This document shows, one piece after another, positions 33,069 through 45,016 of a stretch of DNA of 64,000 nucleotides (positions within the stretch are counted from its first letter, which is position 1; each line of letters starts with the position of its first letter). This DNA is from Mytilinidion resinicola (Eukaryota > Ascomycota > Dothideomycetes > Mytilinidiales > Mytilinidiaceae). The stretch covers positions 78,599 through 142,598 of the forward strand of contig NW_022985469.1 of the NCBI RefSeq assembly GCF_010093595.1. The letters run 5' to 3'. Under the pieces are notes generated by a model. That model saw only the letters and a list, made by a program, of their open reading frames with translations, did no database searches and was not told the origin of the DNA. The position numbers were made by a program, and so were the translations under genes.

Positions 33069-35513
33069 ATGAGCGACACGGAAGACCAGCAGGTGACTAC
33101 TCATACGCTGGAGCAGTCCTCGATAGGATTCCAAGATGGGCCAGAAGACTCTCAGCCATCCAACGGAGAGACTGGGAATCTCGACCAGCTTTCGACTCAT
33201 CACGAGGGGTCTCCATCCTCCATGCGATCGAAAGAAGATCAAAAAGCGTCCCAGGATCCAACCAACGACGTCGCCCTTATTCTAAGAGAAATCCTAGAAT
33301 CCAACAAGCTCCAAAGAGATTTGCTCTCGCTGAAGCAAAATGCGCTGAAGTTGAAAGACCAGGCGGTCAGCACCAATGTAGAGTTTCCACCGGAAGATTT
33401 GAGCAAGCAGGAAATAGAGGAGTGTCAGAACGTTGGGGTCGACGTCTTCTACGCGCAAAAAGCGAACAGCGATGAACTAGATAGGACTGTGGACATTTTC
33501 CTCAAAGGCTTCAAATATGAAAGGTTTCTTGATGATAGCCAAGACATATGGGACAGCCCTAGCCAGGTTTATGATGGGGAAGAACTGTTGGACAGTCCTA
33601 CTATCCAGGTACAGAGCCAGGAGAGCAATCTTCTCGAAAAGATACAGTGGGGCTTTCACGGAAAATGTACCTCAACTATCGAGGCGTCAATTCGCACCGA
33701 CTGGAAGAAATTGATAGCATCCCGCTCGTGGGCTCCTGGCGAATCTGAACTCACGTTAAGAGAGCTAAGCTATGACCATAACGGGTATCCTGGGTTTCAA
33801 TGGGCAAACAGACTGAACATCAAGTTTTCTCCTTTGGGAGCTTTGAGGTGTGACACATCCTACCGCGTTGAAGAGTTATATGATAACGAAGTCCTAATCG
33901 ATTCCTAGGAAATACGTGGTATTTGATGATTTCCTGGACGCTGTTGACCTTGCGACCGTTCTCCATGCTTTCACCGCTACGCCAGACTGCTCGGACAATA
34001 ACTCCTCACACGCAGTGTCTTTCGTCATGGCTTTCGGTGGGCTGTGGCCCGGCCCCGGCAACCGAGTAGCCTCTTGTTGGTCGTCCATGAACTTCGATTC
34101 GACAAGAAACTGGATGAGTATCCAGCATCACACCCGCGTTCTACGAATATGCCCTCCATTCTCTATGAAGGATAAGAATGAGCTTGGTATTCCATGCGAC
34201 CGTGTGAAAGGCGTCCTGGGTTTCGGTACGAAGCCGTTCGTGATTGAAAGACGAGTATCAATCGCTCTTAGCACTACTTCTGTCCTGAAGATAGCAGCCT
34301 GCAGTATTTTCCATCTGCGGGACTACGGGACCAACTCTCAGGAGCTAAACTACGAAGCTAAGACTTGGAAGGCCGCTAATATTAGGATGGGTAGATACTA
34401 CAAAGGCATCTCAATGTTTCAGCTAGCGCTATACACGACACTTGGAGGATGGTACACATCTTGGAATGAATCTCTCTCGGAGGTCGACCGTCTTGTCAAA
34501 GTGCAGGTTAGTTTTGTGCTCGACCTGACTACGGGCTTCTCACTGACCAAATACAGCCCCACGACATCCTTGATGATAGCAAGATAAGCGACCTAATGTT
34601 CGACAGTTCGCTTGATAGATCAAAGCAGTATTTCATAGTCCTACAGCTCCTACGCATCATGGGAGAATGGATTAGTGGAGCGCTTAAGGACCTCGAGCAA
34701 CAGAAAGGAGGATGGCTGCAGGATCAAGAATATAGGAAATATGCCATGATAGCTTTTCATGAAAGAGAACTTAGAGCAGATCCTTCTAGAGGCGTCCCCG
34801 AACTCGATGAAATCGACCTCGAAGAAAAAGTAATCAGTGCCAATTGGGAGGCGCTGATTACCTATCAACGAAGACACGAAAAGCTTCTTCTTGATAGAAT
34901 TGACAAGAAGACGGAGGAGATAAAAAGTCTTAGAGATGGGGTAAGTCATCGCCGTGTGCAACATTCCCGCTCTGACTGACACTACCGGGTTAGCTGTTCA
35001 ACGCCACGTCTGTGCTCGAGACCAGGAAAGGCACAGCCATCAACCAATATCTTTTCGTCTTCACCGTGATAACAATTTTCTACCTGCCCCTTAGCTTCGT
35101 TGCTGTAGGTTCTCCTCCAAAACTCGCGGTAAAGTACTTGCTGACTGGTGTGCTATTCTCAGAGTATTTTCGGAATGCATCTCTTTGACAGTGAAGATAA
35201 CCACAGAACCCAAGCCTCATTCTACATATCCACTGTTCTAATCTCCATCCTTACCTACATCTTGTCTGGCTTCGGGGCTTGGTGGGTGGGCGACTCGGTG
35301 CGGCGACAGAAATTGAAACGTGGCTGGAAATCCTGGACCAGTAAATCTGCCAAAGACAACGAATTCCCAGAGGTCGACTTGTTGGTAGCAGAGAAGAACA
35401 GAGGGCCCGTAACGCCTAAAGAGAAGAAGAAGACTTCGCGATGGAGCGGCCTACGCTCTCGAAAGGGCAAGTATGGAAAAGACGAGGAGGCCCAACCACC
35501 CGCCCCAGAGTAA
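33069..35513 (+). pseudogene. CorA-like membrane protein with one frameshift
   Basis: Exons: 33069-34506, 34557-34940, 34994-35104 and 35163-35513. All junctions are in phase except that exon 1 is one base too long: IDS-stop at 33906-33908 gives way to RKYVVFDDFLDAVDLA in the next frame, so one extra base lies near 33895-33908. Corrected length would be 760 aa. FDDFLDAVDLATVLHAFTAT, MSIQHHTRVLRICPPF, a coiled-coil stretch ending KKTEEIKSLRDG, and two C-terminal membrane helices match fungal CorA-like (Mg2+ transporter-related) proteins. The first helix ends SIFGMH where true CorA channels have GMN, so ion transport is doubtful. It may be a fresh pseudogene, a base-call error or, less likely, programmed frameshifting. 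Confidence 0.75.
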
Positions 35514-36666
35514 AATGAATGGCCATAGGATGAGGTGAAGGCTGTCAACTACCGCTGATTCATGTTGATGCGATTATGGAGGTTGGAAACCTTGTTCGAT
35601 GACGAAGATAGGGGCGAGCGACATTTGGTGGTGAGGGTATGTGTAAGAATTAGATCTGGGGTGTTCTTCTATTTCTAGTGCTCTTCATACAGTCCTACTT
35701 TCCGTGGTTATAGTGCTAGGTGATAAGTTTGGACATATCGGACATCTGCTCCAGGTATCCCGACATCCTTCCAAAGTTCTACGTGAAACATAAAAGTCGA
35801 TGCGGTGGGAATAGGGCTAACGTTTGTGCTCCTTACAGTGGTAAGGAGTGAGCAAAAGTGAAGCCTGACTAGCGAGATATCCGCGCGCCATCCGCGCGCC
35901 TAAACTTATGACCTGACACTGTATGGCTATTCGAGGGTAAAACAATGGCTTAATTAAATCCCGAAGCGTTGAAGGCGAGGCCAATCCATGGCGTAAAACA
36001 TTTCAAGACTCTTCTCTATCGCCAAATGCTGACCCCGCCGTCGCCCTGCGTACAAAAGGTGAAATCACCCACTCGTCTTGATCGAGGCCCGTACTTCTAA
36101 CTTCCTCTCGCGCGTTGCCGAGCTAGTGATAGCTAACGATTTTGGGTACATTTCCGCCGTTAGGCGTAGCCTTCTTCCCGATAAGTAGGTTGCTTATTAT
36201 CGTTGGAATGTGAACAAGGGGATTGATTTTTGTTCAGCCTTTGTCCGACCATCTGTACGACCGTCGCAACGAAGTTCGAGGCCCAGGGAACAAAGAGAGC
36301 ACTGAGAACAATAAACAAGCATACAAAGACGCCTCTCTTTGACTTATTGTATTTCCGCAATTAACATGTCGAACTCTCACGATCTCACCATCGCGAACTT
36401 CAGGCACGGACCAATCGCTCTATTGAAATCTTATTGAGAGTTGATGCATGCAATTCCTCAATAAGGCTTCAATGGAGCATCTATTTCTATCAAGTATTTA
36501 TTATCAAAGGCCTCCATCGTCTACAAACCCTTCTACAACAATCCTTCGAAATCGAGTACAGACACACTTGGCTTCCAAATCGAATCTCAACCCACAACCC
36601 AAAAACCAACCACCAACCACCAACTCAAACCATCAAGCATCACCACCAGACCGAACCAAACCAACC
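35514..36666. other. Intergenic region, no supported gene
   Basis: Contains the tandem words CCGCGCGCCAT and CCGCGCGCCT at about 35880-35900, and an A/C-rich 5' flank just before the secreted-protein gene. The plus-strand frame is open upstream of that gene's start to 36448, but it reads as 5' UTR composition. Confidence 0.45.
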
Positions 36667-37266
36667 ATGCTTCTCACAACGCTCCTCCTACTTCTAACGG
36701 CCACCTTCCCGGCCACCAAAGCCGCCCCCTCCACGCCCTCCTTCACGATCTCTCCCCCCGACTCCAACACCACCATCGCCAACTCCACCTCCCTCTACCG
36801 CCGCGACATCGCCACCGACCACCCCATCACCACCTGCAAGTCCAACCACCTCCCGCCCCTGCACTGGTACTTCTCCGCCGTCGGCGACGCCTGCGCCAAC
36901 CTCTGGACCAACACGCCCCTCACCAAATCTCTGACCGTCACCGTCGCCGCCGCGCAGCACTGGGACCAAGAGATCCCGACCTACGACAACAGCGGGCTGA
37001 CGTTCCGCTTCAAAGTCTACGCCGCGCTCGAGAGGAACCATCTAGACCCACCACGCTACTTCTCCTACTCGGACTGCCTGGCCAACTTCGGCTACACGGA
37101 CAACGTGGGGATCCTGACGGGCGCGGGCATGACGAAGTGCTATGCGAGCGAAGACGCGGCGGATGGGAGCGGGAAGAAGGGCGATGTGTTGGTGCGCGGG
37201 GGCAGTGTGACGTACTACCCGGCGCCGATTGGGAGTCGGTTTGTGTTTCATGTGGCGCAGGTGTAG
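36667..37266 (+). CDS. Small secreted cysteine-containing protein (199 aa)
   Basis: A single exon. The chosen ATG opens a classic signal peptide (MLLTTLLLLLTATFPATKAA), with cleavage likely after residues 18-20. A Ser/Thr/Pro-rich stretch with NTT and NST glycosylation sites and a YRRD motif follow; the last could be a Kex2-type processing site. The mature part holds four cysteines (in TTCKS, DACAN, SDCLAN, TKCYA), which would form two disulfides. No enzyme motif is seen. The upstream in-frame ATG at 36448 would bury the signal peptide 73 residues in, so it is not used. Possible cell-wall or effector-like protein; function unknown. Confidence 0.8.
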   Translation: MLLTTLLLLLTATFPATKAAPSTPSFTISPPDSNTTIANSTSLYRRDIATDHPITTCKSNHLPPLHWYFSAVGDACANLWTNTPLTKSLTVTVAAAQHWDQEIPTYDNSGLTFRFKVYAALERNHLDPPRYFSYSDCLANFGYTDNVGILTGAGMTKCYASEDAADGSGKKGDVLVRGGSVTYYPAPIGSRFVFHVAQV

Positions 37267-38005
37267 GGTGGTAGGGCTGGGTGTGGAACATCGGGGCCTG
37301 TTGGATACTTTAGTCTTGCTTTTGATGCGAACGGGGGTGGATGGGATACCCAGGCTTCCCTTACTTCTGCTACTGGCTTGATGGCAGTTGGCATCTTACA
37401 CTTTCCTTTCCTTCATTTCCTGTAATTAGTCGCATCATAACAGTTACCTCAAATTTAATGCACCAAATAACCTAGCCAAAAATGATGAGCGTGATCGTGG
37501 CATGTTCCCGTAACCAGTGAAGCTGTCGTCCGTATTAGCGCATTCAAGAATAGAACAAGGAACCACCCACATCGCTCCTTTGTTCGCTTTCCAACGACTT
37601 CCATCTCAACCAACGCCACCCGTCAGCCGCAAAGTAGAAATTTTTTCTGGAGCCATGCTAAGATAGACAAAATCTTCCCATTTACTTTTATAGATAAAAC
37701 CGCCCCCCTCTCCCCCTCCACCACCCACTCTTCAATCATAGTACTCTACAATTTTGTCTCCATCCCCTCTCTATCCCCCATATCCCCATGTTACTTTTCA
37801 GGCAATGAGGCGCACACACACCGATGCAGAGAGCAAGAAAGAAGATCAGACCCTCCCAGTAAGTGCATACCGACTTGGGCTAAAAGGCATAAGACGGAGC
37901 AAAAGATCAAAAATGAGAAAATGAGAAAGCTTCACTCCACAGATCCATCCCTTCCACCCCCTCTCTACTCATCCTGCACTCCACCGAGCCTCATTCTGCG
38001 CTGCC
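37267..38005. other. Convergent 3' region
   Basis: This lies between the secreted-protein gene and the multi-KH gene and should contain both 3' UTRs. A C-rich, pyrimidine-rich tract occurs at about 37700-37790. No gene seen. Confidence 0.5.
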
Positions 38006-41000
38006 TCAATTTCTCCGGCTACGATTGCCGCTGCTCCTCTTGATGATGTCAAGAATCAGGTCTCTCGCCTCCTCGACTCCCTCGGTCGAGCCGGTAATCT
38101 CAATTGCCTCTCCTTGAGCCTGGTCTCGCGGCACATTGATCTTCGTGTCCGTCTTCTTCCGGAGACTGTTGATGGTGCTGCCGCTAGTGCCTACGACCTG
38201 TCTGTACGCGCGAGGGTCGGGGAGGATGAGGTAGCCGGTAGCGGAAGGCTTAGACGCAGCTTCAATCGCCGACTCCAGGATCTGGCGAGCCTTGGGGAGG
38301 CTATCAGCGGGACCACGGAGAATCCAGGGAATAGTGGCAGATGGATCATCGGAGGGATCGGCCGCGTTATTCTCGACGAGTTCCCAGGAGTAGGTTTCTT
38401 CGGCACCAGCGCTGGTGTCGTCGTCGGTGATGAGAGGTAGAGAGGCGCCGTTGACGCCTTTGCGAGCCTTGCCACCATCGGCGGCACTTTGGGTAGGGCG
38501 AGCTGGCGGTTGCTTGCCAGCGTGGTCGACGGTAACCTTGTGGTCGTTCTTCAAGCGGCGGAAGAACTGGCCGTTGTCGGAGATGATGTGGTGTAGATGC
38601 GAGGGGACGTGGATAGTCTCGCCTTCCTGCGACTTTACGAGCTCGAGGATGTGCTCCTTAGCTTTCTCGACGGCATCGGCTTCGCCGGTGATCTTAACTT
38701 GGCTGCGGGCGGCGCCTGTCACGGTCTGCTTGGGGATGTCAAGCTGAATATTGAATTGAGACTCGAGGTTACGGCGTGTTTCGCCACCACGGCCGATCAA
38801 CAGACGGTGCTTCTCGGGAGAGATGTCGAGGGTCTCGACAGTCTGGCTGTCTAGAGACGAAACCTGAGCTTGAATGGAGGCCACAATCTTCTCGACAACA
38901 GCCTTGGGACCCTCCACTGTAATCGTAGTCTCATCATCCTCGGTACGAGGGAAACGCACCATGCGAGCGAGGTCTCGCGCGTTGTCGGGTCCACCAGCAG
39001 CTGTGACTATGCTGCGGATGTTGCCGCCTGATGATAAAATTAGCGGTTGAACTCGATATAATACTTGAAAGACTCTGGAAACTTACCAGACCGGCCAATA
39101 AGAGCACTATGGTGTTTCTTGTCAACCTCGATAGTCTGCGAGACAGTGTTGTCAAAGACCTTAGCCCGCTCTTGTATCAGCTTCTTAGCCTCTTCGACAG
39201 CCTTCTTGGTCCCCTTAATGGTGATATCCGCGCGACCGGATGGACCAATCGAGTCTCTTGAAGGAACATCAATTTGAGCACCTGTTTCTTGACGAAGACG
39301 TTCCATTTCTTTACCACCAGATCCAATGAGGGTCGGAATTTGGCTCTGGGCCACAGAAACCGAGTCGGTGTATCCGCGATCGATGAAAAACTGAAGAAGG
39401 TCGAGGAGCTCGGTACGAGCTCCGTCAGCACCTCTCGTAGGACCCCGGATGGTGACTTCGTCAGGTGGTTGGGTACGGTAATTCTTTTGCGAAGTCGCAC
39501 CCTCAGTTGCGGCATCATCGTCGTGTGCGTTGTGCCGGGGGAAGTTGATCCGGACGTTGTACCGGTCTTGAAGTCGATGAATTTGAGCTCCCTTAGGGCC
39601 GATCAGATCACGGTGGTACTGCGGTTTGATCTTCAGCGTATGAGTTGTCTCATCCTCAAGCCTCTTGCCAAGTGCGAGGATATGGGCTTTCGCAGCATGA
39701 GCCTTCGCCTGCGGTCCTTTGAGTTCAACCTTTCCATCATTGACCTGGATGTCGACATCAAACTCCTCCTTCAGCTTACGGATGTTCTCGCCACGCTTGC
39801 CGATGAGGAAGTTCGCGTATTTCTGAGGGAAATCGAAGGTCGTAGTGTAGCCGCGTTCGAGTTCGTCCTTTTCTTCTTGCTCAATGAAGGCAAGAACTTG
39901 AGCAAATAGATCGTCCACAGCGTTGTTCGGTCCGCGCATTGAGATTCCGTTGTTGGATCGTTCACGGGCCTCCTGGGGTCTCCGCTGACCAAAGAGAACT
40001 TGGACTGGTATCTCATCACTAGGTAGACCCTGTTGTTGTTTGTCGACAAAGCGTCGGACCTTATCGTGGAACTTGGAAGGTGCTTCGACGTCGCGGGAAA
40101 CGATTTCTTCTTGAGAGCTGGTCAAAGACTCGATGAGCTGTTGGGCCTCCTGGAGTGCGCTCTGGTAAGCCTTGACGTCTGCAGCTGATGGAGCTCCCCT
40201 CGGTAAAACGTAGTCAGCGGAAGGCTCTAGACCCTCGAAGACAAGTATCAAATCTGATGAGTCTTCTGCCTCATCGGGGAAGACTATCTGAACGCCCTTG
40301 TCGTCGCGGATTTGCTGCGCATTTCGTTGTTGCAGGAACTGGTGGTAGAACGGGTCGACGGTCATGTTGCTAATCCTGGACGGTGGATGACTGCTGATTA
40401 GGCTCATGATATCGTTGCGAGCCTTCAACATGTTTTTACCGTCCCGAGCAAAGATTTCCCAAGCGGTCGAACCCTCAGTCGATGGCAGGATAATGCTAGC
40501 TTCGTGTTGACGCTCCAACTCTTCGATAGCTTGACGTTGCTTAAGATACCTCGTCACATTGCGCGCGTGGGCTTGCGCATTGCCATGCTGTCTCGCAATA
40601 TCGGCTCTGGCCATTTGCATGCTGGATGCAAGCTCCTGAAGCTTGCTAACACCATTCTCAATCTTATCTGGAGGTCCAACAATGTAGATTGCCTCGCTGT
40701 CCTCGCTGTTCGGGGGCAAGATGACTGTGCAGCCGGTTGCTTCCAAGAAGTCATGTAGTGACCCGCCCTTGTCGCCAACAATAAATTGGTGGCGGCCTCG
40801 CTCTACCGGAGTCTCCGAGATGGCCAAGTCACGACGTAGCTGTTGTACTTGTTGCTCTAGCAGGGCTTGTATCTCTCGCGCCGCATTCCGCTCTCCCGAT
40901 ATTTGTATTGGTAGGCCCGGCTGTGCTACGAATGCAGGTTGCCCGCTAGCCCCTTGGGGAGGTGGCTGGGTATTCCAAGTGTGGTAATGAGGTATTTGCA

Positions 41001-42131
41001 CACGGATGTCCTTTCCATCTTCCAAAGAACTTATGAGATTGTTGTGCGGACCTGCAAGGAAGGGATAGTATTCGGCAGGAATGTCCTTCAAGCGCAAGTT
41101 CACAGTTGAGGTTCGCTCGTTGACGATAGTCTCGATCTCCTGGCGTGCCATCTCTGCCGTAACAGCATTGCCCTCGATCAAGACATCTATAGTTGCGCTA
41201 TCATCGTCGTCTGCGAAGGCCGGCGAGTCTTCTTGTTTGGGGACCTGGATCTTCGCACCAGTTCGCTTGCTGATCTCTTGAATCTTTGAACCTTGACGAC
41301 CGATTATGTGGGCTCGTACGGATGCAGGGACCGGAACAGTGACAGATTGCTGATACATGTTAGTGATATTATAGTACAATGTATGAATGTGCATACTTTG
41401 GAACCCAGTTCGTTCGCGACATCCTTGAGGGCGTTGCGCACAGCTTCAACTGGCCCAGTACCTTCAAAGATGATGTGTCCACCATTTCCCTGCTTGTATT
41501 CAACCCTGGCCTTGGACTTGCGGTTGATGTCGCGGAGAATCTCGTTCACGGGCTTCTTCAACTGGTTGCGGGGAAGCAGCTGCGAAGGAGCAAAGGTGAT
41601 GCTCTCAGCGTGTTTTCCAGGAAGCGACATACCCGGGAGGTTGACCCGGTGGGCGGCAGCTGTGGACGGTGCGAACCCAAGAGTTCCAGCTGCCGGTGTC
41701 GATGCGCGGGAAGATGCATTGCTGGATGTCGGTCCATTAGCAGAGCCATTGACTCCATTGGTAGTAATTGACGCAGGCTTCTTGCCCCAGGCAGAGGGAA
41801 CAGGCGCGCCTCGCGGCTTCGCAGGCCCCAAAGCCGGGAACAATTCCTCAGACTGGGTGTTCAATGGCACATTCGCGGCGGGCTTCTTTTCAGGGTCCTT
41901 AGCCTTCTGCTTTCCCGCGGCCTTCTCCGACAGCACCGGCGGCGTCTCCGATGAGCCATCAACTTGCGACTTGAGCGAGGGAGGCGGGTGTACAATATCC
42001 TCCTCGTCGATAACTTCCTCAACCGTAGGACGATGGGATTCGTCAGCGGCGTGCTTTTCTGCCAGCAGCTGGGCCGGAGTCAACGCCTCTGGGGAAGAAG
42101 CGCTGCCATTGGCGGCGACCTCAGATGCCAT
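38006..42131 (-). CDS. Multi-KH-domain RNA-binding protein, vigilin/Scp160-type (1339 aa)
   Basis: Three exons: 42131-41397, 41349-39087 and 39027-38006, giving 1339 aa. KH GXXG loops are plain in IIGRQGSKIQ, IVGDKGGSLH, LIGKRGENIR, LIGPKGAQIH, LIGSGGKEME, LIGRSGGNIR, LIGRGGETRR and VVGTSGSTIN. Further degenerate repeats lie between them. The low-complexity N terminus includes LFPALGPAKPRG, a segment seen near the start of fungal Scp160 homologues. Such proteins bind many mRNAs at polysomes and the ER and affect translation and chromosome stability in yeast. Introns are 47 and 59 nt; the second splits a KH loop between residues of GRSG and GNIR. Length fits the family. Confidence 0.93.
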
Positions 42132-43267
42132 ATTGCTACTTCTGATACTGAAGTGCGCAGATTGGTATTCCGAAAAGGCGGAGGGCGTGGGTGATGTGTG
42201 TCCCAGGGTATGGGAGAGCGGAGGTGCGAGGATGTGGTATAGGTGTCTGCAAAGAGCTCGAGGTCAGAGCGGCAACGCAGAGGAACTTGTAGGGAGCTGC
42301 GGAGCCATACCAATTAGGAGGAGCGCAAATCAGATGGTTGTATTCCAGGCAAAAGAAACGGATTGTGAATGTAATGGGGACTTTTGGCTAGGCCATGATT
42401 CGGTGTGACCGGGCCGATGAAGTGTGTAGGAGGTATATAGAGGCAATGACAGACACCGGAGCTACCTAGAGAAGGTTCTAGGTAGTAGAGAATGTCAGGC
42501 GACGGAGGTGATGAGGATGGTGGCTTCTGGAAAAGTGGCCAGCGTTCACGTTCCAAAAGATCGAGTAACGCCTTTCCGCTGCCAAGCAAGTCACTCGTGC
42601 CGCATCCTCGACTGCACCTCCTTTAACGTAACATCTAATATTCGTCAAAACTAAACGGATATCAAAAGAATCGATCTTCCTAATCATCGTCCCTTAGAAC
42701 CCCATCGAGTAATTAGTGTACAGACCTTGAGTCTAAAGCATCATTATAGAGAATACGGACTTCAGTATGCTTAATTCCGTCAGGAAGGGTCCAACTTCAT
42801 ATCGACTACGTGACAATAGAGAGAGAGAGATCATTCCATAATCACAAAGCAGAACAATCAATCCAGTCCTTCTTTGTCCCTCCTTTGATACCTAGCTGTT
42901 GGCTGATGCGTCAAGTGACTTCTGACCACCCGCGCTCTATCACTACGCAAGAGTGGTAGGATCCGGGACCCAATTGCCTCATCCTACTAGTTTTTCGATT
43001 CTGACTAAACTATAGGCTTTCATCAAACCTGTGCAACTAGACGACACATCCAAAAGTCAAAATCGACTAGTCACGTGACTATCGTGGAGGAACGCATCAG
43101 GACCAACATTGCAAGGCGAAGAGATGTCTAGTAATATGAACACAGCATAGTGACCTTTGGTCGGGTATAGTATATCGAATATCTGTCATGGCAGCTCAAT
43201 AATATTCTACGATCTATCATCACCACTCTCAACCACCTCTCACCACTCTCAAACCCCCTTGCGACCC
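42132..43267. other. Intergenic region upstream of the multi-KH gene
   Basis: Likely 5' UTR and promoter of the KH gene at the left end. A short GAGA repeat lies at about 42820-42830. No coding frame is supported. Confidence 0.45.
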
Positions 43268-45016
43268 TCACCCGGTCGCCAACTTGAACCCTCCCGGCAC
43301 GCCCACCTGAAACAACTGCCCGGGATCATACACCTCACTCACACTCTCCAAAAAAGCCTTACTCTCCTCCCCATACCCCGTGATCGGCTTCTGCCAGCTG
43401 GCCGCATAATTCAAATACACAAACTCGTTCCACAACCCCCTCTGCTTCGCCGCTGCCTCCGCATCTCCAAACAGCTTCTCCACCGCTGTATACACCGTCG
43501 CATCATCAGACGCCAACTGCCAACTCACTACAGCGAGCAAGTTGATGAAGTCATCCGTAAAACGGTCGAGCCCCAGCACGTTCGAGGCCGCGGATTTCGA
43601 GTAGATGGCATGCGGGAGCGGCTGGTATGTCATCGTGAACAGCAGCCCCAGCACGTGAGTATTGAGGTCCGTGACCATAGCGTCGGCGAGTGCGTAGAGC
43701 TCAGCCATGAAAGCAGCGTCGTTGATGAAGGTCAGCGTTGCGAACATGTTGCTCTTCCCGTTCGTGGTTGAGCTCGCGACGGCGATTTCGGTGGTGAACG
43801 AGGAGAGGTAGTCGACGCGCATGGTGCTCACGCCCGGGATATCGAATAGCCCCTCGAACGCAGGTGGGAGGGGGGTCGGTTTGGTGTACTCGACGTCATT
43901 GACGATGAGTTCGATGACCCCTGCTTCCCACGCGAAGTTGGAGATGAGCGCGGCGTAGGGGTCGTAGGTGGCGCTTTTGGTGAAGTTGTGGATGAAGTTG
44001 AAGACGTCGGTGCGAGTTTCGGGGGTCGGTATCTGGGTGTAAGTGCCGCCCCAGAGTTTCCCCTGTTGGAAGAGGCGGACGTCGAATCTGGTGACGACGC
44101 CGAAGTTGTTGGAGCCGCCTTTTAAAGCGCGGAAGAGGTTAGGGTTCGAGGTTGAGTTGGCGTTGACAATGGCGCCGGAGGCGAGCACGACTTCGAAGTT
44201 GTAGATGTTGTCGCAGGCGAAGCCGTACCGGCCGGAATAGAAGGATACACCTCCTGTGGTCTGAGTTAGTATGCTGATAGGTTGAAAGATGCCAAGGTGA
44301 TTGGCATACCCCCAGTCATCAGTCCTCCAACTCCAACGGTACTGACTCTACCTCCGACCATGGTAAGACCCTGTGCATCAAGCGTGGGATAGATGTTGAT
44401 CCATCTATTCCCAGGGCCAATTCCCGCAAAGGACTTGTCAGTTGAAATGGTCACCTGATTCAGCTGTTGAAGATCGATAGTAATGCCACCTTCAATATTG
44501 GCAGCTCCGGCCTGAGGAGTATGACTATGGAGGACTTAGAAGAGCGAGAAATAAAACACATGCGATAACATACCCTCCACTTCTGATGGCGAACTTGCAA
44601 CCGGACAAGGACAGCTTATATGCGGTGTTTAGAATGAAGACCGCGGTAGCAACATCTTCGTTGGTCGTAGGGATGACTATACATGTGGGATTGAGACTCT
44701 GCTCTTGCTGCGAATAGTAGGATGCAAGCGAGGCTTCGTATGCGGCGTCCAAATCCAATATCGTATCATCATGGACCTTGCCTGGGAGGAAATAGTCCAA
44801 AGTGTCACACTAAACAGATCAATAAATCTGTCACGGACGAGTTTGAATGCACAGATATTGATCCCGAGAGCGAGATTGAGGACATACACATGATCCGGTA
44901 GACTGAAGTTCGTTCTGAGTCGCGTTCAAACCTGGTAGCGCTTCAACGGCTACAAAGCAGAACCCAATACACAAAACCACTGCGAAGCGGCATATCTGAG
45001 AGCAAAGAGAAAACAT
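43268..45016 (-). CDS. FAD-linked oxidoreductase with BBE domain (521 aa)
   Basis: Four exons: 45016-44888, 44809-44574, 44524-44310 and 44253-43268, giving 521 aa. The N terminus (MFSLCSQICRFAVVLCIGF) is a signal peptide, so the enzyme is secreted. Next come CCDTLDYFLPGKV and the FAD-binding PCMH domain with RSGGHTPQAGAANIEGG. That His is the expected covalent FAD attachment site. GGVSFYSGRYGFACDN and FRALKGGSNNFGVVTRFDV follow. The C-terminal berberine-bridge-like segment has EFVYLNYAASW and YDPGQLFQ. These flavoenzymes oxidise sugars, alkaloids or polyketide alcohols; the substrate is unknown. The acceptor at 44525 rather than the next AG keeps the HTPQ residues in frame. Confidence 0.9.

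Noticed and set aside
41293..42408. 371-codon plus-strand ORF
   Set aside because: Antisense to exon 1 of the multi-KH gene; no recognisable features.
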